A DNA stretch of 64,000 bases from Caulobacter sp. (lineage in GTDB: Bacteria > Pseudomonadota > Alphaproteobacteria > Caulobacterales > Caulobacteraceae): assembly GCA_017745235.1 (NCBI GenBank), contig JAGHZU010000004.1:245988-309987 (forward strand). The letters run 5' to 3'. The position numbers were made by a program, and so were the translations under genes. Positions 25,184-33,723 of the stretch are shown here, in pieces. The notes under the pieces were generated by a model that saw only the letters and a program-made list of their open reading frames with translations, did no database searches and had not been told where the DNA came from. The first letter of the stretch is position 1; each line of letters opens with the position of its first letter.

Positions 25184-26925
25184 GACTTGGCCGGTTGCAG
25201 GGCGCCGGCGCCGGACGCCTGCTTGGCGGCGGCGGCGTTCATCTGGGCCAGGACCTCCTTGGTGGGTCCGAGCCGCTCGACCTGACCGTCGCGCAGGACC
25301 AGCAGGCGGTCGGCGAGGCCAATGATGTTGGTGCGGTGGGCCACGATCATCACGGCCGCGCCGCGCGCCTTGGCCGCCAGTATGGCCACGTGCAGCGCCT
25401 GGTCGCCCTCGGCGTCGAGGGCCGAGTTCGGCTCGTCCAGGATCAGCAGCGTCGGGTCGCGATAGAGCGCCCGCGCCAGGGCCACGCGCTGGGCCTGGCC
25501 AGCCGACAGGCCGCGCCCGCCCGCGCCGAGCACCGTGTCGTATCCCCCCGGCAGGCGCAGGATCAGCTCGTGCACCCCGGCCGCCTTGGCCGCGGCCACC
25601 ACCGCCTCGTCCACCATCTCGGCGTCGGCCCCGCCCCAGACGGCGAAGCGGGAGATGTTGTCGCGGACCGAACCGGCCAGCAGGGCCGAGTCCTGGGGCA
25701 CGTAGCCGACGTAGCGGCCCAGGCGATCACCGTCCCAGTCGCTGAGGCTGGCGCCGTCCAGGCGCACCGTGCCGATGCTGGGGACCAGGCCGCCGGCGGC
25801 CACCCGCGCCAGGGTGGTCTTGCCCGCGCCGCTGGGACCGATGACGCCAAGCACCTCGCCCGGCGACAGCTTCATCGAGACGCCGCGCAGCAGGATCGGA
25901 CCCTCGTCGCCGATGCGCACCCCGACCTGTTCCAGCGCCAGGGCGCCGGCGGGCGCGGGCAGCTGGGTCCCGGCGATCTCGACCGACTGATCGGGAAACA
26001 GCCGGACCAGGTTGTTCAGCGCCCCGCGCGCCTGGCTGACCACCGCCCACGAGCCGACGATCTGCTCGATCGGCTGGAGCGCGCGGCTGAGCAGCACCGA
26101 GGCGGCGATGATGGCGCCGGCCGAGATCTGGCGCTCGACCGCGAGCCACGCGCCCAGGCCCAGGGCCGCCGACTGCAGGAACATCCGCACGAAGCGGGTC
26201 ATGGCCGAATAGCCGCTGCCGGTGAACTGGGCCGTGGCGCTCAGGTCCAGTCCCTTGCGGCGGTCGAACAGCTGGCGCTCGCGCAGGGCGCCGCGCATGC
26301 CCAGGGCCCGCACGACCTCGGCGTTGGCGGCGGCCATCTCCTGGGAGGCGTAGGCCTGGGACTGGGCCTGGAAGGCCTCGCGCGCCCGGGCGCGCGTGGC
26401 CCGCTCGTTCATCACCGCCAGCCAGACCAGGACGGCGCCGCCGATCAGCGTCATCACGCCCAGGGCGGGGTGGATCAGGAAGGCGACGATCACGTAGATC
26501 GGCGTCCACGGGGCGTCGAGCATCGCCAGCACCGCGGGACCGGCCAGGGCCTGGCGCACGGTGTCGAAGTCGCGCATGCCCTGCTGCGAGGCGCCCGGCT
26601 TCAGCACGCCCATCAGCTTCTGCAGGATGCCTCCGGCCAGCAGGCGGTCCAGGCGCAGGCCGGCCAGGATCAGCAGGCGCGAGCGCACGCCCTCGAGCGC
26701 GGCCTGGGTGGCCATGGCGAAGGCGACCACGATGGTCAGGTAAAGAAGGGTCAGCCGTCCCTCGGTGGGCACGACGCGGTCGTAGACCTGCATCATGTAG
26801 ATGGTCGGCGCCAGGTAGAGAATGTTGATGAGCGCGCTGAACGCGGCGGCCGCCATCAGGTGCGGCCGGCAGGCGCGAAGGGCGGCGACCAGCGGCTGCG
26901 GCAGAGGCGCGTCCAGAAGCTTCAA
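25180..26925 (-). CDS. Type I secretion ABC transporter (permease-ATPase), PrtD family
   Basis: A 581-residue fused membrane/ATPase subunit that powers direct export of a C-terminally signalled protein. The membrane domain (residues ~15-310) starts with PTIYMMQVYDRVVPTEGRLT, the hallmark of the PrtD/LapB-like group. The nucleotide domain has Walker A GPSGAGKTT (Lys369), signature LSAGQAQR, and Walker B ILILDEPNSALD-like sequence with Asp497 and Glu498. The TTG at 26925 is preferred because GGGGAGG lies about 5 bases upstream; the in-frame GTG at 26946 lacks such a site. It forms an operon with the HlyD gene. Confidence 0.92.
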   Translation of the reverse strand: MKLLDAPLPQPLVAALRACRPHLMAAAAFSALINILYLAPTIYMMQVYDRVVPTEGRLTLLYLTIVVAFAMATQAALEGVRSRLLILAGLRLDRLLAGGILQKLMGVLKPGASQQGMRDFDTVRQALAGPAVLAMLDAPWTPIYVIVAFLIHPALGVMTLIGGAVLVWLAVMNERATRARAREAFQAQSQAYASQEMAAANAEVVRALGMRGALRERQLFDRRKGLDLSATAQFTGSGYSAMTRFVRMFLQSAALGLGAWLAVERQISAGAIIAASVLLSRALQPIEQIVGSWAVVSQARGALNNLVRLFPDQSVEIAGTQLPAPAGALALEQVGVRIGDEGPILLRGVSMKLSPGEVLGVIGPSGAGKTTLARVAAGGLVPSIGTVRLDGASLSDWDGDRLGRYVGYVPQDSALLAGSVRDNISRFAVWGGADAEMVDEAVVAAAKAAGVHELILRLPGGYDTVLGAGGRGLSAGQAQRVALARALYRDPTLLILDEPNSALDAEGDQALHVAILAAKARGAAVMIVAHRTNIIGLADRLLVLRDGQVERLGPTKEVLAQMNAAAAKQASGAGALQPAKS

Positions 26926-27093
26926 TTCACCCTCCCCAGGGCCCACGCGCCCGGGATCGGGCGCGGCTCCAGGGGCATGTGGTCAGCACCCCGTCGCCAA
27001 ACGCATGCACCCCCGTCGAGCGGTACCTAACGTTGAGACCCCCGCCGACGCAAGACCGTCGTTCGCTAAAAGCGTGTCCCGAACGGCCGCACT

Positions 27094-28029
27094 CTACTCG
27101 ACGAAGGCCGGAGCGACCTCGCGGCGGCCCAGCAGGAAGGCGTCGGCCACGTGGCGCAGGGGGGCGACGTCGACGTCGGAGGCGCCTGTCGCCACCAGCT
27201 CGGCGAAGCGGGCGTAGAGGCCCGGGTACTCGGCCTCGGGCGCCTCATGGGCCAGGACGCCGTCGATCCAGAGCCTGGAGCCGCCGTGCGACAGCTTCAG
27301 GGCGCCCTCCTCGGCGTCGACCTCGATGTCCCAGCTCTGGGGGCCGGTCTGCAGGAAGTCGAGCTCGGCGGTGACCGGCACGCCCACGGTGTCGGCGAAG
27401 GTCAGCTGCGCCTGGATCGGCGACTGGCGGTTCTCGGGCACGCGCAGGACGGCGTCGGTCAGGAAGAACGGGCGCGGCAGCACGGCGGTGGCGATCGACA
27501 GGGCGTTGATCCCAGGGTCGAACACGCCCAGGCCGCCCGGCTCCCAGATCCAGTCCTGGCCAGGATGCCAGACGCGCACGTCCTCCTTCCAGACGATGCG
27601 GGCGGCCTTGAGGGTCTTGCCGGCCAGCCAGTCGCGGGCCGGGGCCACGGCGGGGGCGTAGCGCGAATGCCAGGTGGCGTGCAGGGCCACGCCGTGGTCC
27701 AGGGCGGCCTGGCGCAGGTCCTCGACCTCGCTGAGCGTCGCGCCCGGGGGCTTCTCCAGCATGACGTGCTTGCCGGCCTCGATCGCCTTGCGGGCCAGGC
27801 CATGGCGCACCTGCGGCGGGGTGCACAGCGCCACCGCGTCGAAGGCCACGCCGCTGGCCAGCAGGTCGTCGAAGGTGTGGAAGCCAGGCGTTCCGTCCAG
27901 GGCGGCGTGACGGCTGACGACGGCCGCCAGCTGGAACCGGGGATCCCCGGCCATGGCCGGCAGGTGCTGGTCGCGGGCGATCTTGCCCAGGCCGATCAGG
28001 GCCATGCGGATCGGAGAGGTGGACGACAT
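27094..28029 (-). CDS. Gfo/Idh/MocA-family sugar 1-dehydrogenase (D-galactose dehydrogenase-like)
   Basis: A 311-residue NAD(P)-dependent oxidoreductase. The Rossmann start IRMALIGLGKIARDQHLPAM and the motif GKHVMLEKPPGATLSEVEDL (catalytic-type E-K-P) identify the Gfo/Idh/MocA family. The substrate half contains WHSRYAPAVAPARDWL and GGLGVFDPGINALSI, as in D-galactose/L-arabinose 1-dehydrogenases, which oxidise the sugar to its lactone. This specificity is an inference from resemblance. The ATG at 28029 has GGGAAG upstream. The short sequence TTTGTAGGATAAA at 28052 lies in its promoter and resembles one upstream of xylX. Confidence 0.82.
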   Translation of the reverse strand: MSSTSPIRMALIGLGKIARDQHLPAMAGDPRFQLAAVVSRHAALDGTPGFHTFDDLLASGVAFDAVALCTPPQVRHGLARKAIEAGKHVMLEKPPGATLSEVEDLRQAALDHGVALHATWHSRYAPAVAPARDWLAGKTLKAARIVWKEDVRVWHPGQDWIWEPGGLGVFDPGINALSIATAVLPRPFFLTDAVLRVPENRQSPIQAQLTFADTVGVPVTAELDFLQTGPQSWDIEVDAEEGALKLSHGGSRLWIDGVLAHEAPEAEYPGLYARFAELVATGASDVDVAPLRHVADAFLLGRREVAPAFVE

Positions 28030-28051
28030 GGCGCTTCCCGAGTCGGTATTA

Positions 28052-28073
28052 TTTGTAGGATAAATTGTCCGAC
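28052..28073 (-). promoter_or_regulatory. Candidate sugar-regulator site upstream of the sugar dehydrogenase
   Basis: TTTGTAGGATAAA at 28052-28064 matches TTTGTACGACAAA upstream of xylX (49328-49340) in 11 of 13 positions. It is followed directly by TTGTCCGAC, a further half-match. A common regulator of sugar oxidation is possible; no such regulator gene is identified here. Confidence 0.4.
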
Positions 28074-28186
28074 GCCGCCTCCATGTCAAACGACCGCTGC
28101 GCGAATGCTCCCCCCATTTCGCTTGCTCCATACCCCGCTCAATCCCCGCGAAGGCGGAGATGAGCGGAATGGAGTGAGCGGAGCCG

Positions 28187-30484
28187 TTAGGCGCCCAGCA
28201 GCTCGAAGCTGCCCTGCAGGCCGTCGACGGCGTTGTTGGCCACCCAGACGTCGAACATGCCGGGCTCGGCGATCCAGCGGTCGTTGTCGCCCACGAACAT
28301 CAGGGCGCTGCGGTCCAGAGTGAAGCGCACCTCGCGCTTCTCGCCGGGCTTCAGCGCCACGCGCACGAAGCGCTTCAGCTCGCGGATGGGCCGGGTGCGG
28401 CTGGCGACCCGGTCGCGGATGTAGAGCTGGACCACGTGCTCGCCATCGACCTTGCCGGTATTGGCCACCTTGGCCGTGACATAGAGCCTGTCGTTCCAGG
28501 CCAGGCGGGTCGTCGACAGCGACAGGTCGCTGAGGGCGAAGCTGGCGTAGCCCAGGCCGAAGCCGAACGGATAGAGCGCCTCGTTGCGGGTGGTGCGCCA
28601 GCGGGCCTTGTACTCTTGGCTGTCGTCGGCCTGGGGCGCGGGGCGGCCGGTGGTGCGATGGTTGTAGACGAAGGGCTCCTGCCCGCTCTCGTGCGGGAAG
28701 CTGACCGGCAGGCGGGCCGACGGATTGACCTTGCCGAACAGCACGTCGGCCACGGCGTGGCCGGTCTCGCTGCCCAGGAACCAGGTGGCCAGGATGGCGC
28801 GGGCGTTCTTGACCGCTCCTTCCAGCACCAGGGCGCGGCCGTGGCGCAGCAGGACGACGGTGGGCTTGCCGGCCTGGGCGACCAGCTCGGCCAGCTGCTG
28901 CTGCACGCGCGGCAGGCCGATCTCGGTGCGCGACTGGGCCTCGCCCGACATGTTCTGGCTCTCGCCCACGGCCAGCACCACCACGTCGGCGGCCCTGGCC
29001 GCGGCGACGGCCTGGTCATAGCCGCCGGGAATGACGTTCTCGACGTCGCAGCCCTTGGCGATGGTCAGCAGGTTGGGGTCGGCCAGGGCCTCGCGCAGGC
29101 CTGTGGCCAGGTCGACGCCCAGGCTCTTGTCGCCGAAGAAGGCCCATGGCCCCAGGATGTTGTCGACGTCCTGGGCGAAGGGACCGATCAGGGCGATCTT
29201 CTTGCCCCGGGTCGGCAGCGGCAGCAGGTCGCCGTCGTTCTTCAGCAACACGATCGAGCGCGCGCCGGCCTCGCGCGAAAGGGCCCGCATCGCGGGGGTG
29301 GCGGTGTTGGCGGCCTGGGCCTTGGGGTCGATCGAGCGGAACGGCCGATCGAACAGGCCCAGGGCCTCCTTCAGGCTCAGCACCCGGCGCACGGCGTTGT
29401 CGACCACGCTCATCGGGACCAGGCCCTGGGCCACCAGCCCCGGCAGGTAGCGGCTGTAGAGGCCGCTCTGCATGCTGATGTCGACCCCGGCCAGGATGGC
29501 CAGGCGGGCGGCGTCCCTGTCGTCGGCGGCGAAACCGTGGGCCACCAGCTCCTGGTCGGCGGTGTAGTCGGAGATGACCACGCCCTTGAAGTTCCACTCG
29601 CCGCGCAGGATGTCGGTCAGCAGCTGCTTGTTGGCCGTGGAGGGCACGCCGTTGATGTCGTTGAACGCCGACATCACCGCCAGGCAGCCGGCGTCGAAGG
29701 CGGCCTTGAACGGCGGCAGATGCACCTCGCGCAGGGTCTCTTCGGACAGGTCGACGGTGTTGTAGTCGAGGCCGGCGGCGACCGCCCCGTAGGCGGCGAA
29801 GTGCTTGGCGGTCGACAGCAGGCTGTCGGGCGCGGTCAGGTCGGGCCCCTGGAAGCCGCGCACGCGGGCCTGGGCCATCACCTCGCCCAGGAACACGTCC
29901 TCGCCCGAGCCCTCGGCGCCGCGGCCCCACCGCTGGTCGCGGGCCACGTCGACCATGGGGGCGAAGGTCCAGTGCAGCCCCTGGGACGAGGCCTCGATCG
30001 CCGCCGCCCGCGCCGTGCGCAGGGCCAGGGTGGGATCGAAGCTGGCGCTCTCGCCCAGGGGGATCGGGAAGACGGTCTTGAAGCCGTGGATCACGTCGGC
30101 GGCGAACAGCAGCGGAATCCCCAGGCGCGAATGCTCGACGGCGGCGGTCTGGGCCAGCAGGGCGCCCTCGACGCCGACGCCGTTCATCAGCACGCCGATG
30201 CGGCCGGCGCGGGTGTCGGCCAGGATCTGCTGGGTGTTGCGCTGGTTGACCAGCGGATTGATGTCGCCGACCGGCGGGCGGATCATGTCGGAATAGCAGG
30301 ACAGCTGGCCCGCCTTCTCGTCCATGGTCATCCGCGCGATCAGGCTTTCCACGCGCGAGGACGCCGCCCGCACGCTGCCTGAACCGCCCAGGGCCAGGCC
30401 CGCCAGGACCGCGCCCCCCGCCAACACCTCGCGCCTTGCGACCTTGCCCAGGGCGATTCCGTTTCGCCCTTTACCCACCGCCAT
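28187..30484 (-). CDS. Exported glycoside hydrolase family 3 beta-glucosidase (BglX-like)
   Basis: A 765-residue periplasmic enzyme that should cleave terminal beta-glucosyl or beta-xylosyl residues from oligosaccharides. The N-terminus carries a twin-arginine-like signal (ARREVLAGGAVLAGLALGG). The GH3 N-domain follows (LIARMTMDEKAGQLSCYSDM, then LLFAADVIHGFKTVFPIPLG). The nucleophile is Asp306 in GVVISDYTADQELV. The GH3 C-domain (ARSIVLLKNDGDLLPL, then VVLAVGESQNMSGEAQSRTE) and a C-terminal fibronectin-III-like domain (HVVQLYIRDRVASRTRPIRE) complete the BglX layout. The ATG at 30484 was chosen because it starts the signal peptide. Confidence 0.93.
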   Translation of the reverse strand: MAVGKGRNGIALGKVARREVLAGGAVLAGLALGGSGSVRAASSRVESLIARMTMDEKAGQLSCYSDMIRPPVGDINPLVNQRNTQQILADTRAGRIGVLMNGVGVEGALLAQTAAVEHSRLGIPLLFAADVIHGFKTVFPIPLGESASFDPTLALRTARAAAIEASSQGLHWTFAPMVDVARDQRWGRGAEGSGEDVFLGEVMAQARVRGFQGPDLTAPDSLLSTAKHFAAYGAVAAGLDYNTVDLSEETLREVHLPPFKAAFDAGCLAVMSAFNDINGVPSTANKQLLTDILRGEWNFKGVVISDYTADQELVAHGFAADDRDAARLAILAGVDISMQSGLYSRYLPGLVAQGLVPMSVVDNAVRRVLSLKEALGLFDRPFRSIDPKAQAANTATPAMRALSREAGARSIVLLKNDGDLLPLPTRGKKIALIGPFAQDVDNILGPWAFFGDKSLGVDLATGLREALADPNLLTIAKGCDVENVIPGGYDQAVAAARAADVVVLAVGESQNMSGEAQSRTEIGLPRVQQQLAELVAQAGKPTVVLLRHGRALVLEGAVKNARAILATWFLGSETGHAVADVLFGKVNPSARLPVSFPHESGQEPFVYNHRTTGRPAPQADDSQEYKARWRTTRNEALYPFGFGLGYASFALSDLSLSTTRLAWNDRLYVTAKVANTGKVDGEHVVQLYIRDRVASRTRPIRELKRFVRVALKPGEKREVRFTLDRSALMFVGDNDRWIAEPGMFDVWVANNAVDGLQGSFELLGA

Positions 30485-30626
30485 CAACCAACCCCGACTC
30501 CGAACAGACGCCGCAACCTCGCCAGAAACGCCGCGCGGTGCAATGGTGGGCGTCCCCGGCGGCGCCTTGGGGCGAACCTCGTGCGGCCGCCCGCGTTGAG
30601 ACCGGTAGCAAAATCGGAGAGATCGC

Positions 30627-30860
30627 ATGACCGCACTCTGGCGCATCGACGTCCGGCTGGGCGACGCCCGGGCCGACGATCCGCTGCGCAGCATGGTGGT
30701 GGAGGCCGAGACCGAGGCGGACGCCCTGCGCCTGGTGCTGGCCCAGGCCGAGCGCGACCAGGCCGACGCCGAGGAGCTGTTGCAGGACGGCCAGGAGGAG
30801 GTGTTCTCCCGCACCGAGGTGCGCGAGGGACACGTCGAGCATCAGGCTCATACGGACTGA
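30627..30860 (+). CDS. Hypothetical 77-residue acidic protein
   Basis: A small soluble protein: an N-terminal strand ALWRIDVRLGDARADDPLRS, a helix VVEAETEADALRLVLAQAER, and a Glu/Asp-rich C-terminal helix leading to SRTEVREGHVEHQ. GGAGAG precedes the ATG by about 6 bases. It is divergent from the GH3 gene. No family recognised; the W-R-I-D-V-R start pattern occurs in small proteins of unknown function. Confidence 0.6.
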   Translation: MTALWRIDVRLGDARADDPLRSMVVEAETEADALRLVLAQAERDQADAEELLQDGQEEVFSRTEVREGHVEHQAHTD

Positions 30861-30888
30861 GGGGACGACGGGTCGGAGGGGACCGCCC

Positions 30889-31782
30889 CTACCCTCGATA
30901 CAGATAGTCCCCCGGCAGCCCCATGCGGCGGCAGGCCTCGACGGCGGGCGCGCCGCTGAGGGGGAAGCGGTCGGCGGCGGCGCCGGCCAGGCGGATCAGG
31001 CGGGCCTCCAGCGGGCGCAGGTCCCAGTCGCGGCCCAGGCCGACCGCCGCGCGGGCCTGGGGCGGGACGATCGCCACGGCGGCGCGGATCAGGGCGGCCT
31101 GGATCCCCCGCAGCGGGGCGGGCAGGATGGCCGTGTCACGCATCAGGCCCAGGAACTCCAGCATGATCCCGTGGGCCTCCAGGTGGGGCAGCGTGGCCGC
31201 CAGCCGGGCCTCCCACTCGGCGACCGAGGCCGGGGCGCCGGTCGCGCCGTAGAGGGCCGCCGCCGGGGCGGCCTCGGCGTAGAAGCGGTCGCGCTCGTCC
31301 GGCGTCAGGCGGCGGACATAGGCGTGGTAGGCCTCCATGAAGCCGAAGCTGGCGGTGGCCTGCACCCAGTCCAGCAGTTCCACGTCGTTGGCGCGATACG
31401 GCGTTCCGGCAGGGGTGTCGCCGGCGACGCGGTCGTGCATGCGCACGACGCCGGCGATCATCTTCTCGGCCGTCGAGCGGGCGCCGTAGACGGTGACCAT
31501 GGCCGCCAGGCCCGTGCGCTTGAGCCGGGGCAGCGGATCGCGGCGGAAACTGGAGTGCTCCCACACGCCGGTGCGCACCCGCGGCTCGGCCAGTTCCAGG
31601 ATCACCGCGGTGATCCCGCCGACGAACAGCGAGACCGGGTTCTTGAACACCCGCCAGGACACCGAGTCGGGCGCGGCCAGGGCGGGCTCGCCTGGCGGAA
31701 GGCGGAAGTCGACGCGCGGCGCGCCCTCGGGCTGATAGAGCCCCCGGACCAGGCCCGCGAGGCGTCCGCCGTCGGCTGGCAT
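30889..31782 (-). CDS. MpaB-family oxygenase (DUF2236)
   Basis: A 297-residue protein of the DUF2236/MpaB family. Members related to rubber oxygenase Lcp and fungal MpaB bind heme or act as oxygenases; activity here is not established. Recognisable family blocks are SVSWRVFKNPVSLFVGGITA, AVILELAEPRVRTGVWEHSS and RMHDRVAGDTPAGTPYRAND, then LLDWVQATASFGFMEAYHAY, with conserved His residues in the H-D-R and E-A-Y-H-A-Y positions. There is no signal peptide. The ATG at 31782 follows GGGAGAAT. It lies downstream of the acyl-CoA ligase on the same strand, separated by a palindromic repeat. Confidence 0.85.
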   Translation of the reverse strand: MPADGGRLAGLVRGLYQPEGAPRVDFRLPPGEPALAAPDSVSWRVFKNPVSLFVGGITAVILELAEPRVRTGVWEHSSFRRDPLPRLKRTGLAAMVTVYGARSTAEKMIAGVVRMHDRVAGDTPAGTPYRANDVELLDWVQATASFGFMEAYHAYVRRLTPDERDRFYAEAAPAAALYGATGAPASVAEWEARLAATLPHLEAHGIMLEFLGLMRDTAILPAPLRGIQAALIRAAVAIVPPQARAAVGLGRDWDLRPLEARLIRLAGAAADRFPLSGAPAVEACRRMGLPGDYLYRG

Positions 31783-31820
31783 ATCGACATTCTCCCTACC
31801 GGCGGATGCCTAAAACCGTT

Positions 31821-31857
31821 GTCATCCCGGAAAGCGCGGCGCGCTTTCCGGGATGAC
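31821..31857. repeat. Palindromic intergenic repeat, family A (single unit)
   Basis: A 37-base near-perfect inverted repeat: GTCATCCCGGAAAGCGCG paired with CGCGCTTTCCGGGATGAC. The GTCATCCCGGA core recurs at 36287, 44864, 55843 and, with changes, at 51403 and 54185. It lies between the acyl-CoA ligase and the MpaB-type gene. Confidence 0.8.
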
Positions 31858-31887
31858 ATCGGAGGAGGTGGAATCCGCCGTCGGCCA

Positions 31888-33480
31888 TCAGTTCACCCGT
31901 CGCTCCCTGCCCGCCCAGTAGGGCTCGCGCAGCTCACGGCGCAGGATCTTGCCCGAGGCGTTGCGCGGCAGGGCCTCGACGAAGTCGATCGACTTGGGAG
32001 CCTTGAAGCCGGCGATGCGGCCGCGGGCGAAGGCGATGATGTCGGCGGGGTCTGGCGTGACGCCGGGCTTGGGCGCGACCACGGCCTTGACGGCCTCGCC
32101 CCACTTGTCGTCGGGCACGCCGATCACCGCCACCTCGGCCACGTGCGGATGGCCGTAGACGGCGCTCTCGACCTCGGCCGGGTAGATGTTCTCGCCGCCG
32201 CTGATGATCATGTCCTTCACGCGATCGTGGATGAACAGGTAGCCGTCCTCGTCGATGTAGCCCGCGTCGCCGGTGCGCAGCCAACTGTCGGAATCGATCG
32301 TGGCGGCGGTGGCGTCGGGCAGCTTCCAGTAGCCGGCCATGTTGGCGGGCGAGCGGATCGCCACCTCGCCCACCTGGCCCGGCGGCAGGGCCTGGCCGTT
32401 TTCGTCGACGATCTTCAGCTCGGCGCCCGGCATGGGCAGACCGGCCGAACGCATGCGGGCGTTGCCCGCCGGATCGTGGTCTTCCGGCGGCAGATAGACC
32501 ACCGTGCCCGTCGTCTCGGTCATGCCGTACTGCTGGACGAAGCCGCAGCCGAACACCTCGATGCACTCGCGCAGCAGGTCCAGCGGGATCGGGGCGGCGC
32601 CGTAGAGGATGTGGGTCAGACGCGAATAGTCGACCTGGCGCGCGCGCGGCAAGCGCACCACGATCTGCAGGGCGGCCGGGACCATGAACATCTTGGAGAC
32701 GCGGTCCTTCTCGATGAAGTCCAGCACCCTGGTGGGGTCGAACTCGCGGGCCACCACGCCCTTGGCGCCGTTCAGCAGGCCGACCACGCCCCAACCGGTG
32801 CCGCCGATGTGGGCCACCGGCATGGCCACCAGGCTGACATCCTCCGGCCCCCAGCGGTTCCACGCCATGTCGGCCGCGGCGGCCAGCTTGCGGGGGGTCA
32901 GGATGTTGGCGTGGGTCAGCATCGCGCCCTTGGGCCGGCCGGTGGTGCCGGAGGTGTAGAGCTGGACGGCGATGTCGGCGGGGGTGATCTCGGCCCCCGG
33001 ATCGGTGTCGGGCGCGGCGTCGCGCCAGGCGGCGAAGCAGGGATGGCCGTACTCGTTGGCCTCCATGGCCACGACCACCGGCTGGTCCAGCATCAGCACG
33101 GCCACGTCGCGCACATGGGCCAGCAGCTCGGGGCCGACGAACACCATGCGCGCCTCGGCGTCGCCCAGGATGTAGGCGATCTCGCGCGGGGCCAGGCGCC
33201 AGCCGATCGGCGCCAGAACCACCCCCGCCTTGGCCGCGCCGAACAGCAGCTCGAAATAGTGGTCGCTGTTCTTGCCGACATAGGCGATGCGGTCGCCCTT
33301 CCCCAGGCCTTCGGCGAGCAGGGCGTTGGCGACGCGGTCGGTGTGGCGGTCGAAGTCGGCAAAGCGGGTGGACCGCCCCTCGAACTCCAGGGCCGTGGCG
33401 TCGGGCCGCTCGCGCCGGTGATAGCGCGCGACGTCGCCGAGGGTCGTCATGCTGTCGAAATCGATGGCGGGTCCGGACAT
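31888..33480 (-). CDS. Acyl-CoA synthetase (AMP-dependent, fatty-acid-CoA ligase-like)
   Basis: A 530-residue cytoplasmic enzyme that activates a carboxylic acid with ATP and CoA. The P-loop-like AMP-binding motif LYTSGTTGRPKGAMLTH is at residues ~174-190. QQYGMTETTGTVVYLPPEDH is the adenylate motif, WLRTGDAGYIDEDGYLFIHD carries the conserved T-G-D, and RVKDMIISGGENIYPAEVES the hinge. The C-terminal PRNASGKILRRELRE has the catalytic-type Lys. The length suits the fadD/alkK group; the chain length of the substrate is unknown. The ATG at 33480 gives the usual N-terminus, whereas the much longer open frame upstream is not coding. Confidence 0.93.
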   Translation of the reverse strand: MSGPAIDFDSMTTLGDVARYHRRERPDATALEFEGRSTRFADFDRHTDRVANALLAEGLGKGDRIAYVGKNSDHYFELLFGAAKAGVVLAPIGWRLAPREIAYILGDAEARMVFVGPELLAHVRDVAVLMLDQPVVVAMEANEYGHPCFAAWRDAAPDTDPGAEITPADIAVQLYTSGTTGRPKGAMLTHANILTPRKLAAAADMAWNRWGPEDVSLVAMPVAHIGGTGWGVVGLLNGAKGVVAREFDPTRVLDFIEKDRVSKMFMVPAALQIVVRLPRARQVDYSRLTHILYGAAPIPLDLLRECIEVFGCGFVQQYGMTETTGTVVYLPPEDHDPAGNARMRSAGLPMPGAELKIVDENGQALPPGQVGEVAIRSPANMAGYWKLPDATAATIDSDSWLRTGDAGYIDEDGYLFIHDRVKDMIISGGENIYPAEVESAVYGHPHVAEVAVIGVPDDKWGEAVKAVVAPKPGVTPDPADIIAFARGRIAGFKAPKSIDFVEALPRNASGKILRRELREPYWAGRERRVN

Positions 33481-33723
33481 CGTGGGCCTGTCTCCTCGCG
33501 CTGGGCCCGGAGGATCTGATGTCTTCGCGGGCCTGGACTTCAGGATGTGGTCGTTCCGGGCGTGCGGGCTAGAGGGAAAAGCGTGAAACTGCGCGGGTTC
33601 CGCTACGCAAGGTCCGGAAAAAACGATGAAACCCGGCCTGACCGAGCGGCGATGACGGCTTGACCCTGGCGCGCGGGCGTCCTCATCTGCCGTTAAGCAT
33701 CCAGCAGCACGAGCGCCTTCGCC

